64,000 nucleotides of DNA from Dasypus novemcinctus (lineage: Eukaryota > Chordata > Mammalia > Cingulata > Dasypodidae): the NCBI RefSeq assembly GCF_030445035.2, contig NC_080682.1, positions 27,634,770 to 27,698,769 on the forward strand, given 5' to 3'. Each line of letters starts with the position of its first letter. Position 1 is the first letter of the stretch. Position numbers and translations under genes: made by a program. The notes under the pieces were generated by a model that made no database searches, was not told where the DNA came from, and worked only from the letters and a program-made list of their open reading frames with translations. Positions 40,435 through 52,579 of this stretch are shown here, piece by piece.

Positions 40435-41090
40435 TCAGCAGACTTGCAACTCCTTCCCTCTGGTGTATTGAACCTACTCCGACCAACGAACAGGGAGGTG
40501 AAGAAGGTCAACCACCACACTAGGGAGCCAGCAGTACCTACAACTGCATGTAGGAGAATGGCATCCATCACCCATGTGGAATCTAAGCCCCCTCTTGATA
40601 CAGAGGTGCAGTTGGCATAACTATCCCAGGGTCCATAGGATGGAAGAATAGAGTATGGATTAGAGTGTACTTACTGATATTCTACTTTGAAACACTTGTG
40701 ATTAGAAATTGAAGCAATTGTAGCATTGATGTGGAGAAAGTGGCCCTGGTAGCTGCTGAGGGTAGGGAGAGGGAAGAAAAGATATGATGTGGGGGCATTT
40801 TCAGGACTTGGAGTTGTACTGAGTGGCACTGCAGGGACAGATACTGGACATTGTATGTCCTGCCATGGCCCACTGAATGGACTGAGGGTGAGTGTAAACT
40901 ACAGTGTAAACTATTATCCATGTGGAGCAGCAGTGCTCCAAAATGTATTCACCAAATGCAATGAATGTGCTATGATGAAAGAGGTTGTTGATTTGGGAGG
41001 AGTGGGGTGAGGGGGCCGGGGGTTATGTGGGAACCTCATATATTTTTTAATGTAACACTTAACAAAATAAAGAGAGAGAAAAAAATAGAG
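40435..41090 (+). mobile_element. 5'-truncated L1 3' UTR
   Basis: Same family as 61615-62935: aatctaagccccctcttga, ggcataactatccca, tgatgtggagaaagtggcc, ggacattgtatgtcctgcc, gtgtaaactacagtgtaaac and the end gtgggaacctcatatatttt then ttaatgtaac. The tail has degenerated into the GA repeat that follows. Confidence 0.8.
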
Positions 41091-41112
41091 AGGAAAGAAA
41101 GAAAGAAAAGAA

Positions 41113-41194
<82 letters not shown>

Positions 41195-41213
41195 AAGAGA
41201 AAGAAATGATAGT
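41064..41213. repeat. (GA)n microsatellite grown from an L1 tail
   Basis: About 150 bp of gagaga/gaaa units directly after an L1 3' end. It forms a spurious Arg/Glu-repeat frame on the plus strand and Ser/Leu-repeat frame on the minus strand. Confidence 0.95.
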
Positions 41214-42424
41214 GATAAGGTATAGAAAAGAATTAGGATTCCATAAGTATTTCAATGAATGATGAAATTGCCAGTTTGTCTGTACTCTTGTGACTATCAA
41301 CAAGAAGTGTGTTTATGTCTATGCACATTGAGAAATTAAAACAAAAAGCCATTTTAAAAATCTCCAGAGTTTTAGATATGGTTGCACCTTGGATTATCAG
41401 GTTGTTTCTGCCTTCAAATTAAGAAAAATAACTTTTATATGGAGAAAAAAAGAGATTATCACTAGGACAAAAGATGTCTTCACTTATGCTTATTAATATA
41501 TGACTTATAATTCAGTCCAAATATTAGACAAAATTACATAAGTTAATTTACATTAAAATTGCACTATTCTCTTTTTCTACTAGTAAAGTAGAAACCAAAT
41601 GATGAAAGTAAACAATGCCCATGATTTTCTATTCATCAGATCAATATGGTAAAATGGTATATGTATTTCTCAAGTTAATATCTTCTCACAGTTCACCTTT
41701 CAGTTCTATTATCTTTGATAAAGATTTATTTTGCTTCCATTGCTCACACTGGACCACACTGTATAAAAACATTCATCATTTAATATCTTTTGTTTTCAAA
41801 GTTTGATTGCTATCTAAATCTACCACTACATTTAAATGCAATTGTTTAAAGGGAGGATTTTGTCTGTCCACACAAATTTATCTTGAGGGCATAATAGTCA
41901 AAACAGAAAACAAATATCCTTTTAAAGAATGGTGATAAAGAAATGAGTAATATTTAATAGCAATAGTTAGCACTTTCATGCAGCTTAGTAGTTACTGGGC
42001 AATATATGAATAACTCATTATATGCTCATATTAATTCCAAGACATGAGCCCATTATGACCTATTATCACTGATCTCGAATGAGAAAAAGTTATATGCAGT
42101 CTAAGTAATTTGCTCAAAACCACATTGCTCATACGTGATACCAGTATTTACAATTAAGTTTCCTGACTAGAGAGTACCTATTTTTACTTTCTGTAATGTA
42201 TAGAATAAAATAACAAAATGATCTTTTCAATTTGTGTACTGATTATCAGGTCACCTGACAATACCTTATGAAATAATGATTTCTTCATTAGGTTAATAGT
42301 ACAAATAAAAAGAGGATGGTATGTTTTTAAGAAGTAAGGGAGAAATTGTATCACTAGATTTGACAAATAATTCAGATGACTGATACATGTAGAATTTGCA
42401 GGTTTTTATCCTGGCAGAACAATA
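41214..42424. other. AT-rich intergenic sequence
   Basis: No gene or clear repeat. Confidence 0.45.
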
Positions 42425-42616
42425 AGATGAAGACAAAAAAATAGAAGTAGAAATAGAAAAAGTAAAAGGAGGAGGAGAAAGAGGAATAGAAGTGGAAGGA
42501 GAAGGTAAAGGAAAATTAGAAGTAGAAGTAGTTGTAGACGTAGAAGAATGTAGAGAAGAAAAAGGAGAAAGGCAAAATGAGGAAAAGGAAAGGAGACAGA
42601 GGGAAAAGGAGAACAT
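42425..42616. repeat. Imperfect purine (GAA/GGA)-rich tract
   Basis: About 190 bp, almost all A and G on the plus strand, with irregular agaagtaga and aggagaa units. A strong purine/pyrimidine strand asymmetry. Confidence 0.85.
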
Positions 42617-43559
42617 TTGGAAAAGCCGAAGTAGATGAGATCATTTATATCTATAATGATCCTGAAGTTCCATTACATTTTTAAGGTGCAGAACTAGAAC
42701 CCCAGAAAGATATACTGATGGCATGAGTGAAGTTATGCAGGGAGGAGATATGTGAAGCAACCACACTGCATAAAATTGAACAGGGAATATAGAACTTCCA
42801 CTTCTACTTAGGATGCAGATTTACTTTAAAACTAAAAAAAAAAACAAACAAAAACTCATCACTTTTTAGAAAGCCAGACAATCTAAAATGTAATAGTATT
42901 TCCAGAGCCCACCAAAATATTGAAGTTGAAAAAAAAAATCCAAGTAATTTGAATTCCAAAGGGTGGCCAAACCCTCAATTAGGAGATATGACAAATGAAC
43001 CACTATGACTTTATCAGAAGGTGGAAGAAAGAGGAGGTCATGGTACAGGTGAATAATAATAAGTCAGCTTGATCATAAGGAATTGTTAAAACAAGTTTGA
43101 GATAAGTGTGAGATGAAAAGAGAAGAGAAACCTAGAATCAAGGGGTTTGCATTCACTCTCAAAGTCTTCTATACTAGCCCTTATCGAATGATGATGACAA
43201 AGATTGGGAACTACCTGGGACATATTATAAGAGATCACTATAAATGTCACAAAATAACAAACATCCCCCTATCAAATTAAGGGCACTATTACTTTGAGAG
43301 CTACAGCTTTATTCTTACATCAGTTTTCCCTAACAATAGAAACAATTTATTGAGATCCCTGACCACAGAAATGCTCCTGCTTTTTGATAGAAGTCAATAG
43401 AATTTGCTCTCCCTAATTATTGAACCAGGGACTAAATCCTATCATAAGCTGTTTCTAAAATCCTCTTAGAAACTACACATTTCCTCATGGTGTGTGTTCT
43501 TCCTCATTCATTGCATAATAAAGCCAACTTGTTGAACCACAGGTATTTCTGGTGATCTT

Positions 43560-44500
43560 TGACAAAACATTAAAAATTACTAGTATTAAGGAGAAGATAA
43601 ACAAGACGTTCAGATGCATGGAAACAACATGTACAGATAGAGAGATGGATAATATAAGGTAGTATCCAGTGAAAAGGATCAGAATAAACTTTTAAAAACA
43701 TACACAATCAAAATATCAAAAATACAGAAATCCTTCACAAGTTCATCTGTGGAATCAGTACCACTGAGAAAAGAATGACTGAACTTGAAAGTAAGCTGAT
43801 AGGAATGATCTTAACAAATAAAGTTAAACAAAAAAATGTAGGTAAAAAATATCAAAAAGCTATGAGACAATATGAAACAGTTTAATAGACATATACTTAG
43901 GCTCCAGCAATAAATACAGAGAAGGAATGGACCAGAAGAAATAACTGAGGAGATAATGGCCAAAACATTTCCAAAAATAGAGTAAACTTCAAATCATAGT
44001 TCCACAGATGTCAGTGATTCATCAGATGTCAGAAAGGATAAATAGAAAAAAAAAACCTCAACCAATTATAAAATAAACAGAGATACACCAGACTCACTGT
44101 TTTAAAACAAAGATAATTATGCAATTACAAAGACAATCTGAGGAAAACAAATTTCATAAAAAGAAGAAAAAACATTTTTATGAAACTTGCCATCAACAAT
44201 TATACAAACCAGAATATAATGGAAAGCTACATTTAAAATACAACACATGAAAATATCCCATAATTTGATATCCACTGTAAAAATCCTTCAAATATAAGAA
44301 AAAAATAAAGACATTTTTAAGGAAAAATCATACGAACACATAGAAAAATGCTATTTGCCAGTATATTTGTTCTTTAAAAATTTTCCAGACATGGATATGA
44401 TAATAGAAGGATAATTGGATCTAAATATAGACATAAATGTTGCTAAAATATATATATATATAATATTTAATTTGTAAATTTAAATTGCTTTAAAAATATT
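43560..44500 (+). mobile_element. L1/HAL1 ORF1-region fragment
   Basis: Plus-strand wording of L1 ORF1 and its 3' part: ctgaggagataatggccaaa, acatttccaaaaatagag, agatacaccagactcac-type block, then aaataaagacatttttaagg. Many stops. Old and dead. Confidence 0.55.
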
Positions 44501-45387
44501 GCCTAAAGCTGGATTGGTTGAGGAGCTGTTGGGTTTACTCTCTATATAAAAGTAAAATTTATGACAAAAATGACAAAATGGGAAAGATGAATTGAATATC
44601 TACTATTTTATAATTCTAATTTTTAAAGTTATGTGGTATATTGTTTTAGGTAGGCTATGATAAATATACATTTAATAATCATTAGGGCAAACAAAAGTAA
44701 TTATTAACATAAGGGACTAAAGCAAGGATAACATGATAGTTATAAACAAATATTAAAAGATAATAAGAAAATATTATAAATAACTTTTAAATAGTAAATT
44801 AGATAATTTAGATGAAATGGTCATTTTACCTCAAATCAGAAGAAATGTGTAACATATTTAGTCCCACGTCTCTTGAAGAGATTGATTTTTTTCTTAAAAC
44901 CATTCAAATTAGAAAAAAAATCTGAAATTGCTTTCCAAATAAAAAATATCTCACCTTTCCTCAGACTGAAATGTGTACAGTGTGCTATGGGAAAGCTATT
45001 GTACCCAGGAGAAGAAGACTTGGGTGGTATTAAAACAACAACATAGAAGCCTGGTTTCCAGGATTACCTCTAGAAAAAGTGCCACCCACAAAGCATAATC
45101 AGTTAAAATCTACATTGTTATATCCACGGACAATAATTTCCCCATTGTTGAACCATGGTTTCTGAAGCCTGTTCTTATACCAAACAACTTATATCTGACT
45201 AATACAGTTTTTTTTTCCCCAGCTCAATCAAATCACTCTTTCCTGTACAGAGTTCTTTCTTTTGGAAAATAGGTCAATGCATGCATGTTTTAGAATATTT
45301 AACAGCTTTCTCCAAAATTGCACTGTATTCTACAAGCAGCTCTAGTTGTCTGCCAGCAACATATGCCTCTTATCAATGTATTTGTTA
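44501..45387. other. AT-rich intergenic sequence
   Basis: No gene seen. A (TA)n run lies at about 44448-44463. Confidence 0.45.
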
Positions 45388-45392
45388 ACACT

Positions 45393-45865
45393 TATAGCAG
45401 TTTGATATTATTGGTGAATTCCAAAAAGAAATACTGGATTATGTTTGTAACTGATCTTTTCCTCTGGGCATGTTAGATCATATTGGATTTATAGGTTTAC
45501 TTGATTAAGTAATTATGTAACCCTCTTATGGCAGTAGAGCATTGAGTGCCCACCATTTGGTGGGTGGGGACTCACCGATAAAAGGCATGGCAAAGGACAG
45601 AGTTAAGTGTTTTTGATATTGGAGCTTTTATGTTGGGGTTTGATGTGGAAGCCTTAAGCTGAAGCCCCAGGAAGGAAGATACCCTGAACTCTTGCAGACA
45701 TTGGCAGCCATTTTGCTCCAACACATGAAAACAGACTTTGGTGAGGGAAGTAACTTATGCTTTATGGCCTGGTATCTGTAAGCTCCTATCCCAAATAAAT
45801 ACCCTTTCTAAAAACCAACCAGTTTCTGATATTTTGCATCAGCATCCCTTTGGCTGACTAATACA
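45393..45865 (+). repeat. 5' LTR of the MaLR-like element
   Basis: Begins tatagcagtttgatattatt (the ancestral TG changed to TA) and ends gactaataca. A TATA-like gataaaagg lies at about 45578 and AATAAA at 45794-45799. Confidence 0.85.
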
Positions 45866-45870
45866 GAATG

Positions 45871-45889
45871 TGGTACCAGGAGTGGGTAG
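45871..45889 (+). other. Primer-binding-site-like block
   Basis: tggtaccaggagtgggtag, five bases after the 5' LTR. MaLR and ERVL elements typically have a tggtaccagaagtgg-like site here, attributed to tRNA-Leu priming. Confidence 0.6.
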
Positions 45890-47403
45890 TACTTTTGCAA
45901 TTACCAAAATGTTGGAATGGTTTTATAAATGAGCAAGGGGTATTTTTTGGAGGAATTGTGAGATGCTTAATATAAAAGACCAAGATTGCTTTACAGAGAC
46001 TGTTGGTAGGGATATGGATGCTTAAGAACTTTTTATGATGCCTTAGAAGTAAATGATGAAATTATTATTAGAAACTGTAGGAAAGGTGATCCATGTTTTA
46101 AATTACAGAGAACTTAGCAAGATTAACTCCTGGTGTGTGTTATGGAAGGAAGAATTTGTAAATGGTGAGCCTTGGCTTTTAGATGAAGAAATTTCCAAAG
46201 GAAATGCCTAGAGTGCAGCTTTGCTTTTGCTTGCAACTTATAGCAAACTGTTAGATGAAAGAGATGTAGTGAGGACTGAACTGTCAGGCACAAAAGAAAC
46301 AGAAACTAATTCTGGAAATTCCAAGTTTCTGGAAATCAAGACTCAGAAGAAAGTGACCCCTTGGAGGATTTAACTAAACTTGGAACTTGTAAATCAAAAT
46401 TGAAGATGCAGTTATTTCAGAAAGACTTGTGGAAAGTCTTACTGTCTAATGGCTTGGACTCCTGTTTCTTGCATGCTAAACCAACAAGGTTTTTGAGAGA
46501 GCTATATGAACAAAACCACAGTCAGTTCAGACTAAAAGGGTCATGGAAAGGAGAGATTGAAGGAGTAACAGCTTTAAGAATTTTTGGAACCTGAGATCTG
46601 GAATAAAGTCATCATCTGAGGCCATGAGAGGAACCCCACACATGTGTACAGAGAGGATGAGTTTGCATTAGCAGTTGAAGAGGGTGGATGTTCCCACCCA
46701 ATCTTCTAGGAGAGCTTTGCCACTCCAGGGTACAGAGAGGGTGGAGCACATTCCTCAAGGATTAGGGTGGTTAAGGTCAGCATCACACAGGCCTGAGAGA
46801 GGCCTAACCCCCATGGATTAGGGAAGGCCAGGTGGTCAACTCATTGCTCTGACTGAGTTGAGCCTCTTTGCCAAAGGTTAAGGGAAATATTATCTTCATA
46901 TTACTGTACTAGGGGGTTAATACTCAAACCCAAAGATTGGGTAAGATGTGGCAATCACCCACACACACTTGGAGGGTGAGGTCTGGAGTTTGGTCAACAA
47001 CCAGATGCTTGATGAAAGTGGAACCAAGAAAATGGCCAATGGGCAAGTGTCTGGAAAGGGTGAGTTCCCATAAGGCACCCAGAGGAAGAAATCATCATCT
47101 TAAGAATGACTCTCAGACTGAAATCAAATGGAGGATGCCCTGAATGTATACTGAACTGTAGAGGACCCATGATTCATGTTTCCCTCCCAATTTCTCCTTA
47201 TTGTAATGAAAATATTTATACTTTGTCTGTCCATTTGTGTATTGGAAGCAGATGAATTGTTTTGTAAGTTTCAGAGGTCTATAGCAGATGGGGCTATGCC
47301 CCAAGACAAACTGTGTTTCTTTAAATTGATTGTGATATGATTTAGTAATTGCATTGTAACTGATTTAAGGTTTTTCTGAATATTGTAATGTGTTTTTGGA
47401 ATT

Positions 47404-47415
47404 CAGAGGGTGGAG
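47404..47415 (+). other. Polypurine tract of the MaLR-like element
   Basis: cagagggtggag lies immediately before the 3' LTR start tgtagtaatttg, as expected for plus-strand DNA priming. Confidence 0.65.
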
Positions 47416-47923
47416 TGTAGTAATTTGATATTATTGATGAATTCCAAAAAGAAAGACTGGATTATGTTTGTAAACTGATCTTTTCCTCTGGGCATATTAG
47501 ATTGTATTGGATTCATAGGTTTATTTGATTAAGTACTTATGTAAACCTCTTGTGCCAGTAGGGCACCCTTTGGTGGGTGGGAACTCACAGATAAAAGGCA
47601 AGGCAAAGGACAGAGTTAAGGATTCTTGATATTGGAGTTTTTATATTGGGGTTTGATGCTGAAGGCTTAAGCTGGAGCCCAAGGAGGTAAGCACACAAAG
47701 GAAAGAGAAGCAAGCCCCAAGAAGGGAGGAACCCAGGAAGCCTGAACCTTTGCAGACATCAGCAGCGAGTGTGCTCCAACACATGAAAATAGACTTTGGT
47801 GAAGGAAGTAACTTATGCTTTGCGGCCTGGTATCTATAAACTCCTACCCCAAATAAATACCCTTTATAAAAACCATTTGATTTCTGGTATTTTGCATCAG
47901 CACCCCTTTGGCTGATGAATACA
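47416..47923 (+). repeat. 3' LTR of the MaLR-like element
   Basis: Begins tgtagtaatttgatattatt and ends tgatgaataca. It is 508 bp against 473 bp for the 5' LTR; part of the difference is a short block near 47685-47715 that the 5' LTR lacks. Confidence 0.85.
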
Positions 47924-47989
47924 ACACTTTTTTAATATAGTGTGTGTTTTCAACTCTGTATAGTTTACTTTATAGACAAAAATGTCATA

Positions 47990-48125
47990 TGCTAATGTCG
48001 TGATTAAGAATGTGACCTCTAATGTCGGACTATCTCTGTTCAAATTTGAATTTGTCCTTAAAATTTTTACCTGACTATGAACAAGCTATGAAATCTCTGT
48101 ACCCCAGTTTTGTAATCTGTAGTAT
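47990..48125 (+). mobile_element. MIR SINE fragment
   Basis: Reads gattaagaatgtgacctcta, then a diverged core, ctgactatgaacaagctatg and ctctgtaccccagttttgta, matching MIR. Confidence 0.65.
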
Positions 48126-48450
48126 TTAGCCATTCAAACACATTTATTGAGGCACTCTTCTAAGTGTTGGGGATAAACCATTGAGCATAATTGTCTTGTG
48201 GTCATAGAGCTTTCAATGTGGAGAAAAACAGAGAACAAACAAAGGACATTACCAAAATATATAGTGTCAGATGGGGATAACTACTATGGAAAACAAAGGC
48301 AACATTAATGAATGATAGGGCAAGTGCAACTTTAAATAGGGTGGTTAAGTATGAACTTAAGAGGAAAAGAATGAGAAAATTCCCATGCAATCATCTGGGG
48401 AAGGGAATTTCAGGAAGAAAAAAGAATAGAAATAATCCAGGCAGCATCAG
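48126..48450 (+). mobile_element. Ancient mammalian repeat, family not assigned
   Basis: The wording aaacacatttattgaggcac, cttctaagtgttggggata, gagctttcaatgtgg, gtgtcagatggggataacta, aatagggtggttaa and caggaagaa is a common old mammalian repeat pattern. I cannot name the family with certainty. It abuts the truncated end of OR pseudogene B. Confidence 0.55.
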
Positions 48451-48494
48451 GACTGATGTGTATATGGGAAGTGTGTGAAGGTCCATGTGTCTTC

Positions 48495-49327
48495 TGCAAA
48501 GTGTTTGTGATAGAATCCACTTGATCCTTTCCTAAGGAGTAGGACTACTTTGGTTTCAAATAAGCAAAAACCATACTGTCATAATAGATGGTGACTCCCA
48601 GAGGTGGGAAGCACAATTATAGAAGGCTTTGTGTTTCTCAGAAGTGGAATTAATTTTCAGGGTAGTAGGGCACAGAGATTGTGATAAGAGACACTGTTCT
48701 ATTTACACAATCAACAATGAATATCATATTTTCAGCATCACGAGTTTCAGTGCAGGAGAGGGCTAAAATTAGGGTCGTGTCACAGTAAAAATGATAATCT
48801 ACATTGGAGTTAGAGAAAAGACAACTGTTCATTCAACAAAGGTTGACTAATGAATGAGTGAACCCAATCATGTAGGACCCAGTGATGAAAGTGCAGCAAA
48901 GTCTGCTCTACATAACAAGTGGGTAGTGAAGAGGATTGCAGTTGGCTACATAACGGTCATATGCCATTGAAGAGAGAAAGAAAAAATCAGTGACAGCCAA
49001 GAAGAAAAAGAAAGACACCTGGGTGAAGCAGCCAATGAATAAAATAGAGCTATTGTAAGTCAGTAAGCTCTTTAAGGTTTTGGGTGTGATGACCTTTGAG
49101 TAACTAAGGTCAAGGAATGAGAGGTGACTAAGGAAAAAGTATTTGAGTGTGTGAAGCTGGATATGGAGGCAAATAATCAGTATCATCCCTGCATTTCCCA
49201 GCAAGGTAATAAGGCATATAATGAGAAATAATTTAGAGAGGACCTGCCAGATCACTTCAGTGTCTGCCAATCCCATAAGGAAGAAGTCAAACACATTTGT
49301 GCTATTCCTACTATCCACAGTGTTCAA
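48495..49327 (-). pseudogene. Olfactory receptor pseudogene, copy B, 3'-truncated
   Basis: Paralogue of 2055-3007. From 49327 the minus strand gives an N-glycosylation motif (NST), [10 protein letters not shown] in TM1, [18 protein letters not shown] in TM2, and an intact MAYDRY followed by [10 protein letters not shown] in TM3. The frame then breaks at about 48905. SNSNVDYHFYCDT and LALSCTET follow in another frame, then SLITISV, then a further shift to KAFYNCASHL (TM6). Homology to a complete OR ends at about 48495, so the TM7 region (IPMLNPxxY) is missing and ancient repeat sequence follows. TM1-TM3 are better preserved here than in copy A. Confidence 0.88.
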
Positions 49328-52039
49328 CTGATAAAAACTGTTGAGAAATCAAAGGTGATACTTAGCATAAATGGTTTCCAAAACATTTCTGTTTATAGGA
49401 ATGATCTGGCATTAAAAAAAAATTAGCTTAGTGATTCTAGAAATTCATAATAAGAAGAATTTTCTAAATATGACTGAAAAAATCTTAGTTCATCTGACAA
49501 TTATAAATTAAGTAAAATCAATATTTGGATATTATATAATAGAAACACAGACATGCACATATTATATATATGTTCCATAAATAAAATGAACATGGCACCC
49601 TTTATAAATGCTTCATTTCCATATATATTCAGATGTCATAACAAAGTTATTACTGCTGTATGCAATTTTAGAGGACTAAAAAAGCACGGAAATTTAAGTA
49701 ACTTACTCCTAGTCACAACCATTAAGTATTGTTCGCGCTATAATTCTACCAAGTTTGTTTGAGTCCACAGATCATACTCACAACACTCTAGTCTTACTTA
49801 TATTTAATTTAAGCAAGTAAAAAATTGCTAGTTATGGAATAGACAATTATCAAGAGTTTTAATGTATCATTCACTGTTCTTTTCTATCTAATATTATTTA
49901 GTACCAAAAGCATACTAGAAATTAAAACCTTATGGGTATTATTATTATAAAACACAAATTACTATTAATTTTCATGTTATTTAACAGATTATTATCAATT
50001 TTTCCTCCAAAAATTATATTTTCAATATATTCACTTTGTTTTTTGACTTTGATTCCATAAGTTCTATATTTCTACTTCTACAAATCTTGGCATTACTTAA
50101 GTAAGGCCTACATAATATGTATAGGTATGTGCCTCTTTCTAACAATATCCAAAATTTTTTAGATAAACTAAAAATCTCTAACTTTGAAATTAATCCTTAC
50201 CATAAGTCAAAGTTGTTGAAAAACTTCTAGCATTATTTGTCTAAAATTTTGCCAATTATAAGTTCTTTCACAAATAAAAGATGTAAAACATTAAAGAGTC
50301 TGAAATTTCTATGATGTAATATTTTTTTTTCATTTGAGATAAGTTTAATATTTTGTAGAGAATTTTTTTAAAGATAAAATAAATCAACCTAAAATTTTTC
50401 TTCAGGTCCTTGGTAAATAGAAAGTTCCCCTGGAAATTTTGTCTGACATGTATACCAAGGAGCTATTGTGAACACAAGCAGAGCAGAATATCAGTTGTCT
50501 TACACCCTGATAATGCTAGGACACTGCTTATATTGAGGAATGCTGATAATGAAATATTTGGTCATCCCTCAGACTAATTTCCAAGGTTCCTTAACATGGT
50601 GCCAAGGATAAAAATTCAAGGACTAATCTAAATGTGTCAGTTTTATAACATAAACAGAATATTATCTTCCTCTTAGAAGTCACTGATTGCATTCTTTTGT
50701 GATGTTCTAAATTATGACTGGCTAAAAGAGTATATATTTCCAGAGAAATGCCAAATTAATCTGTATCTGAAAAAGCCAGCATCATTAACAACCACAGTCA
50801 TGTAATAGCACATTTTAAATAATGAAATAGTTTTATATTTAAAAACACTATAAGATTAAACATTGTTTATCATCTAAAAATTATTATACAACAAAATTCA
50901 AAGACAAAAAAGAAAATCATTCATAAATATTGTTATTCTTCACATATTTCCTCCAAGTATTTTCCTTTATGCATACAAAACATTTATACTTATGCATGTT
51001 TATATACTTTTATCTTACTGGGTTTTCTGTACCATCCTTATTTATTATTAAATACTTATATTAAACCTTGAATGATGTTAAAATAGCTTTTGTAAAACCC
51101 AAAACTTTGTGCATTTTGCATTGGTGCAGTCTAACAAACTTATTTCTAGGAATGTGTACCAGCTAATGAACGAACGTTTGTGAAGCATCACAAAGAAAAC
51201 ACCGTAATTTCTCTAGTAGGGTTTGGGAGTGTCTGCTAATTCATCAACACAGCATATGTATTGTTGTATTCATGAACAACAATAGGAAACTTGTTTTATT
51301 ACTTAATATACTGACTTTTATTATATTAAAAGAAACATGAGAAAAGAAAGTAAAAATCTTTGCTGAGATGAGTAACGCTTTTATAATAATATTAATGTCC
51401 AAAAGCTTATTTCCTCTACATAGAAATATGTGAAATCCATTCTTGTGACTCTTTCCTTAATTAATGATAATTAAATTGATTTTCATTTAATTGTAAAGCA
51501 GATGATACCAAAGAAATTGTTCACACTGCAAAATTTCAGGTGAGAATATATTGGTTTGGATCAAGGAATGACAAAAGAATACAGATTTGATGAACTTTTT
51601 AACGTGCAATTTTTCAATTCATCAAAAATTCAGTGATTCTAAGAAAAGTTTACTTGGAGAGCAAAATGCCTTCAGTAATTTATTTCACAATAGCAGAACT
51701 TTGGATTTAAGGTATTTTATGTCCATTCACTTCAATAGATTTGCTTATACCTTGAAAATCACTGTGAGGGAGTAATTCTTCCTAGCTTTGAAATCAGGTA
51801 TTAGCGTCATTAAATTTACTCTAAGTAATACAAGAATTAGTTAAGGAAAGAGAACTTCACGAAACTTTTTATAATTATTCTTTTTTTTTTGTTGAATCTT
51901 TATTGGTGGGAATCCAATATATAATGTCTAATACTAAAATTATTTTTTAGAAGTCAGGAGTAAAAAACAGAAAATAAACATGGCTTCTTTTCCTACACTT
52001 CAACAAAATTATAACTTTATCCCTGTCAATTATTCAAAG
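49328..52039. other. 5' flank of OR pseudogene B, duplicated
   Basis: Non-coding. Aligns with 3008-4700 and 10863-11989. The join near 51065-51090 is uninterrupted, marking the site of the A-specific insertion. No gene seen. Confidence 0.7.
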
Positions 52040-52570
52040 GCATTATTTTTAAGATTCCTGTTGTAATTCTCTCAGTTTTTGTTGTGATTTAACGCTCTGT
52101 TAAGGAATTTTATAATCTTCTGGAAAACTGGCTCTATTGATAATTCTTATTCTCATTTCCATCTCTGGAGTGCAAAGGGCTTCTCTTTCTAAATTAATTA
52201 TTTTATACAGTTTTCTTCTGATGTTTCTATTTACAGGTACACATTTTTACATCATTTTACTATTCATCCACTACTTAGAAACACCATTTAGTTGGCTTTT
52301 ATATTTTAATTGAATTAATTATAGGCCCTTTAATTGGAACGTTTAGTCCACTTACTTTAAAAAGTATTATTTATTTGCTATTTTCATATCATGTTTTGTA
52401 ATTCTGATTCTTCTATCTTGGTTTCTTTTTGGTTAATATAATAGTTAATATTAAAATTTGTTTATCTGCTGGATTTTTAAACCATATTTCATTTCATTAT
52501 ATTGTTAATGTTTCTCTAGGGATAAAATTTGCACCCTTTAATTATTTTATTGCTCTTAAGATTATTATGA
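52040..52570 (-). mobile_element. Ancient antisense L1 ORF2 remnant
   Basis: The plus strand shows the complement of L1 ORF2 text (ggccctttaattggaacgtt then tagtccacttac). It aligns in part with 11990-12280 and therefore predates the duplication. Confidence 0.55.
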
Positions 52571-52579
52571 GTGCTTCTA

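Larger units (their letters stand above)
45393..47923 (+). mobile_element. Complete MaLR-like LTR retrotransposon
   Basis: Two same-orientation LTRs (45393-45865 and 47416-47923) flank 1,550 bp of internal sequence. A perfect 5-bp target-site duplication, acact, lies at 45388-45392 and 47924-47928. A primer-binding-site-like block follows the 5' LTR and a purine tract abuts the 3' LTR. The internal part is too short for gag-pol and has no frame longer than about 80 codons (46361-46594), so it is non-autonomous and would have depended on ERVL-type enzymes. The two LTRs differ noticeably (substitutions and indels), so it is old. It sits within duplication copy B. Confidence 0.88.
42640..52340 (+). 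repeat. Copy B of the old ~10-kb direct duplication
   Basis: Same orientation as copy A (1-12280), about 42-46 kb away. It carries its own later insertion, the MaLR-like provirus. It lacks the retrocopy island: homology to A is continuous across about 51065-51090. A MIR and another ancient repeat lie next to the truncated 3' end of OR pseudogene B. This part (about 43300-48480) has no clear match in A, so B was also rearranged or A lost sequence. Confidence 0.78.

Noticed and set aside
41007-41303. Arg/Glu-repeat and Ser/Leu-repeat frames
   Set aside because: Both are translations of the (GA)n microsatellite.
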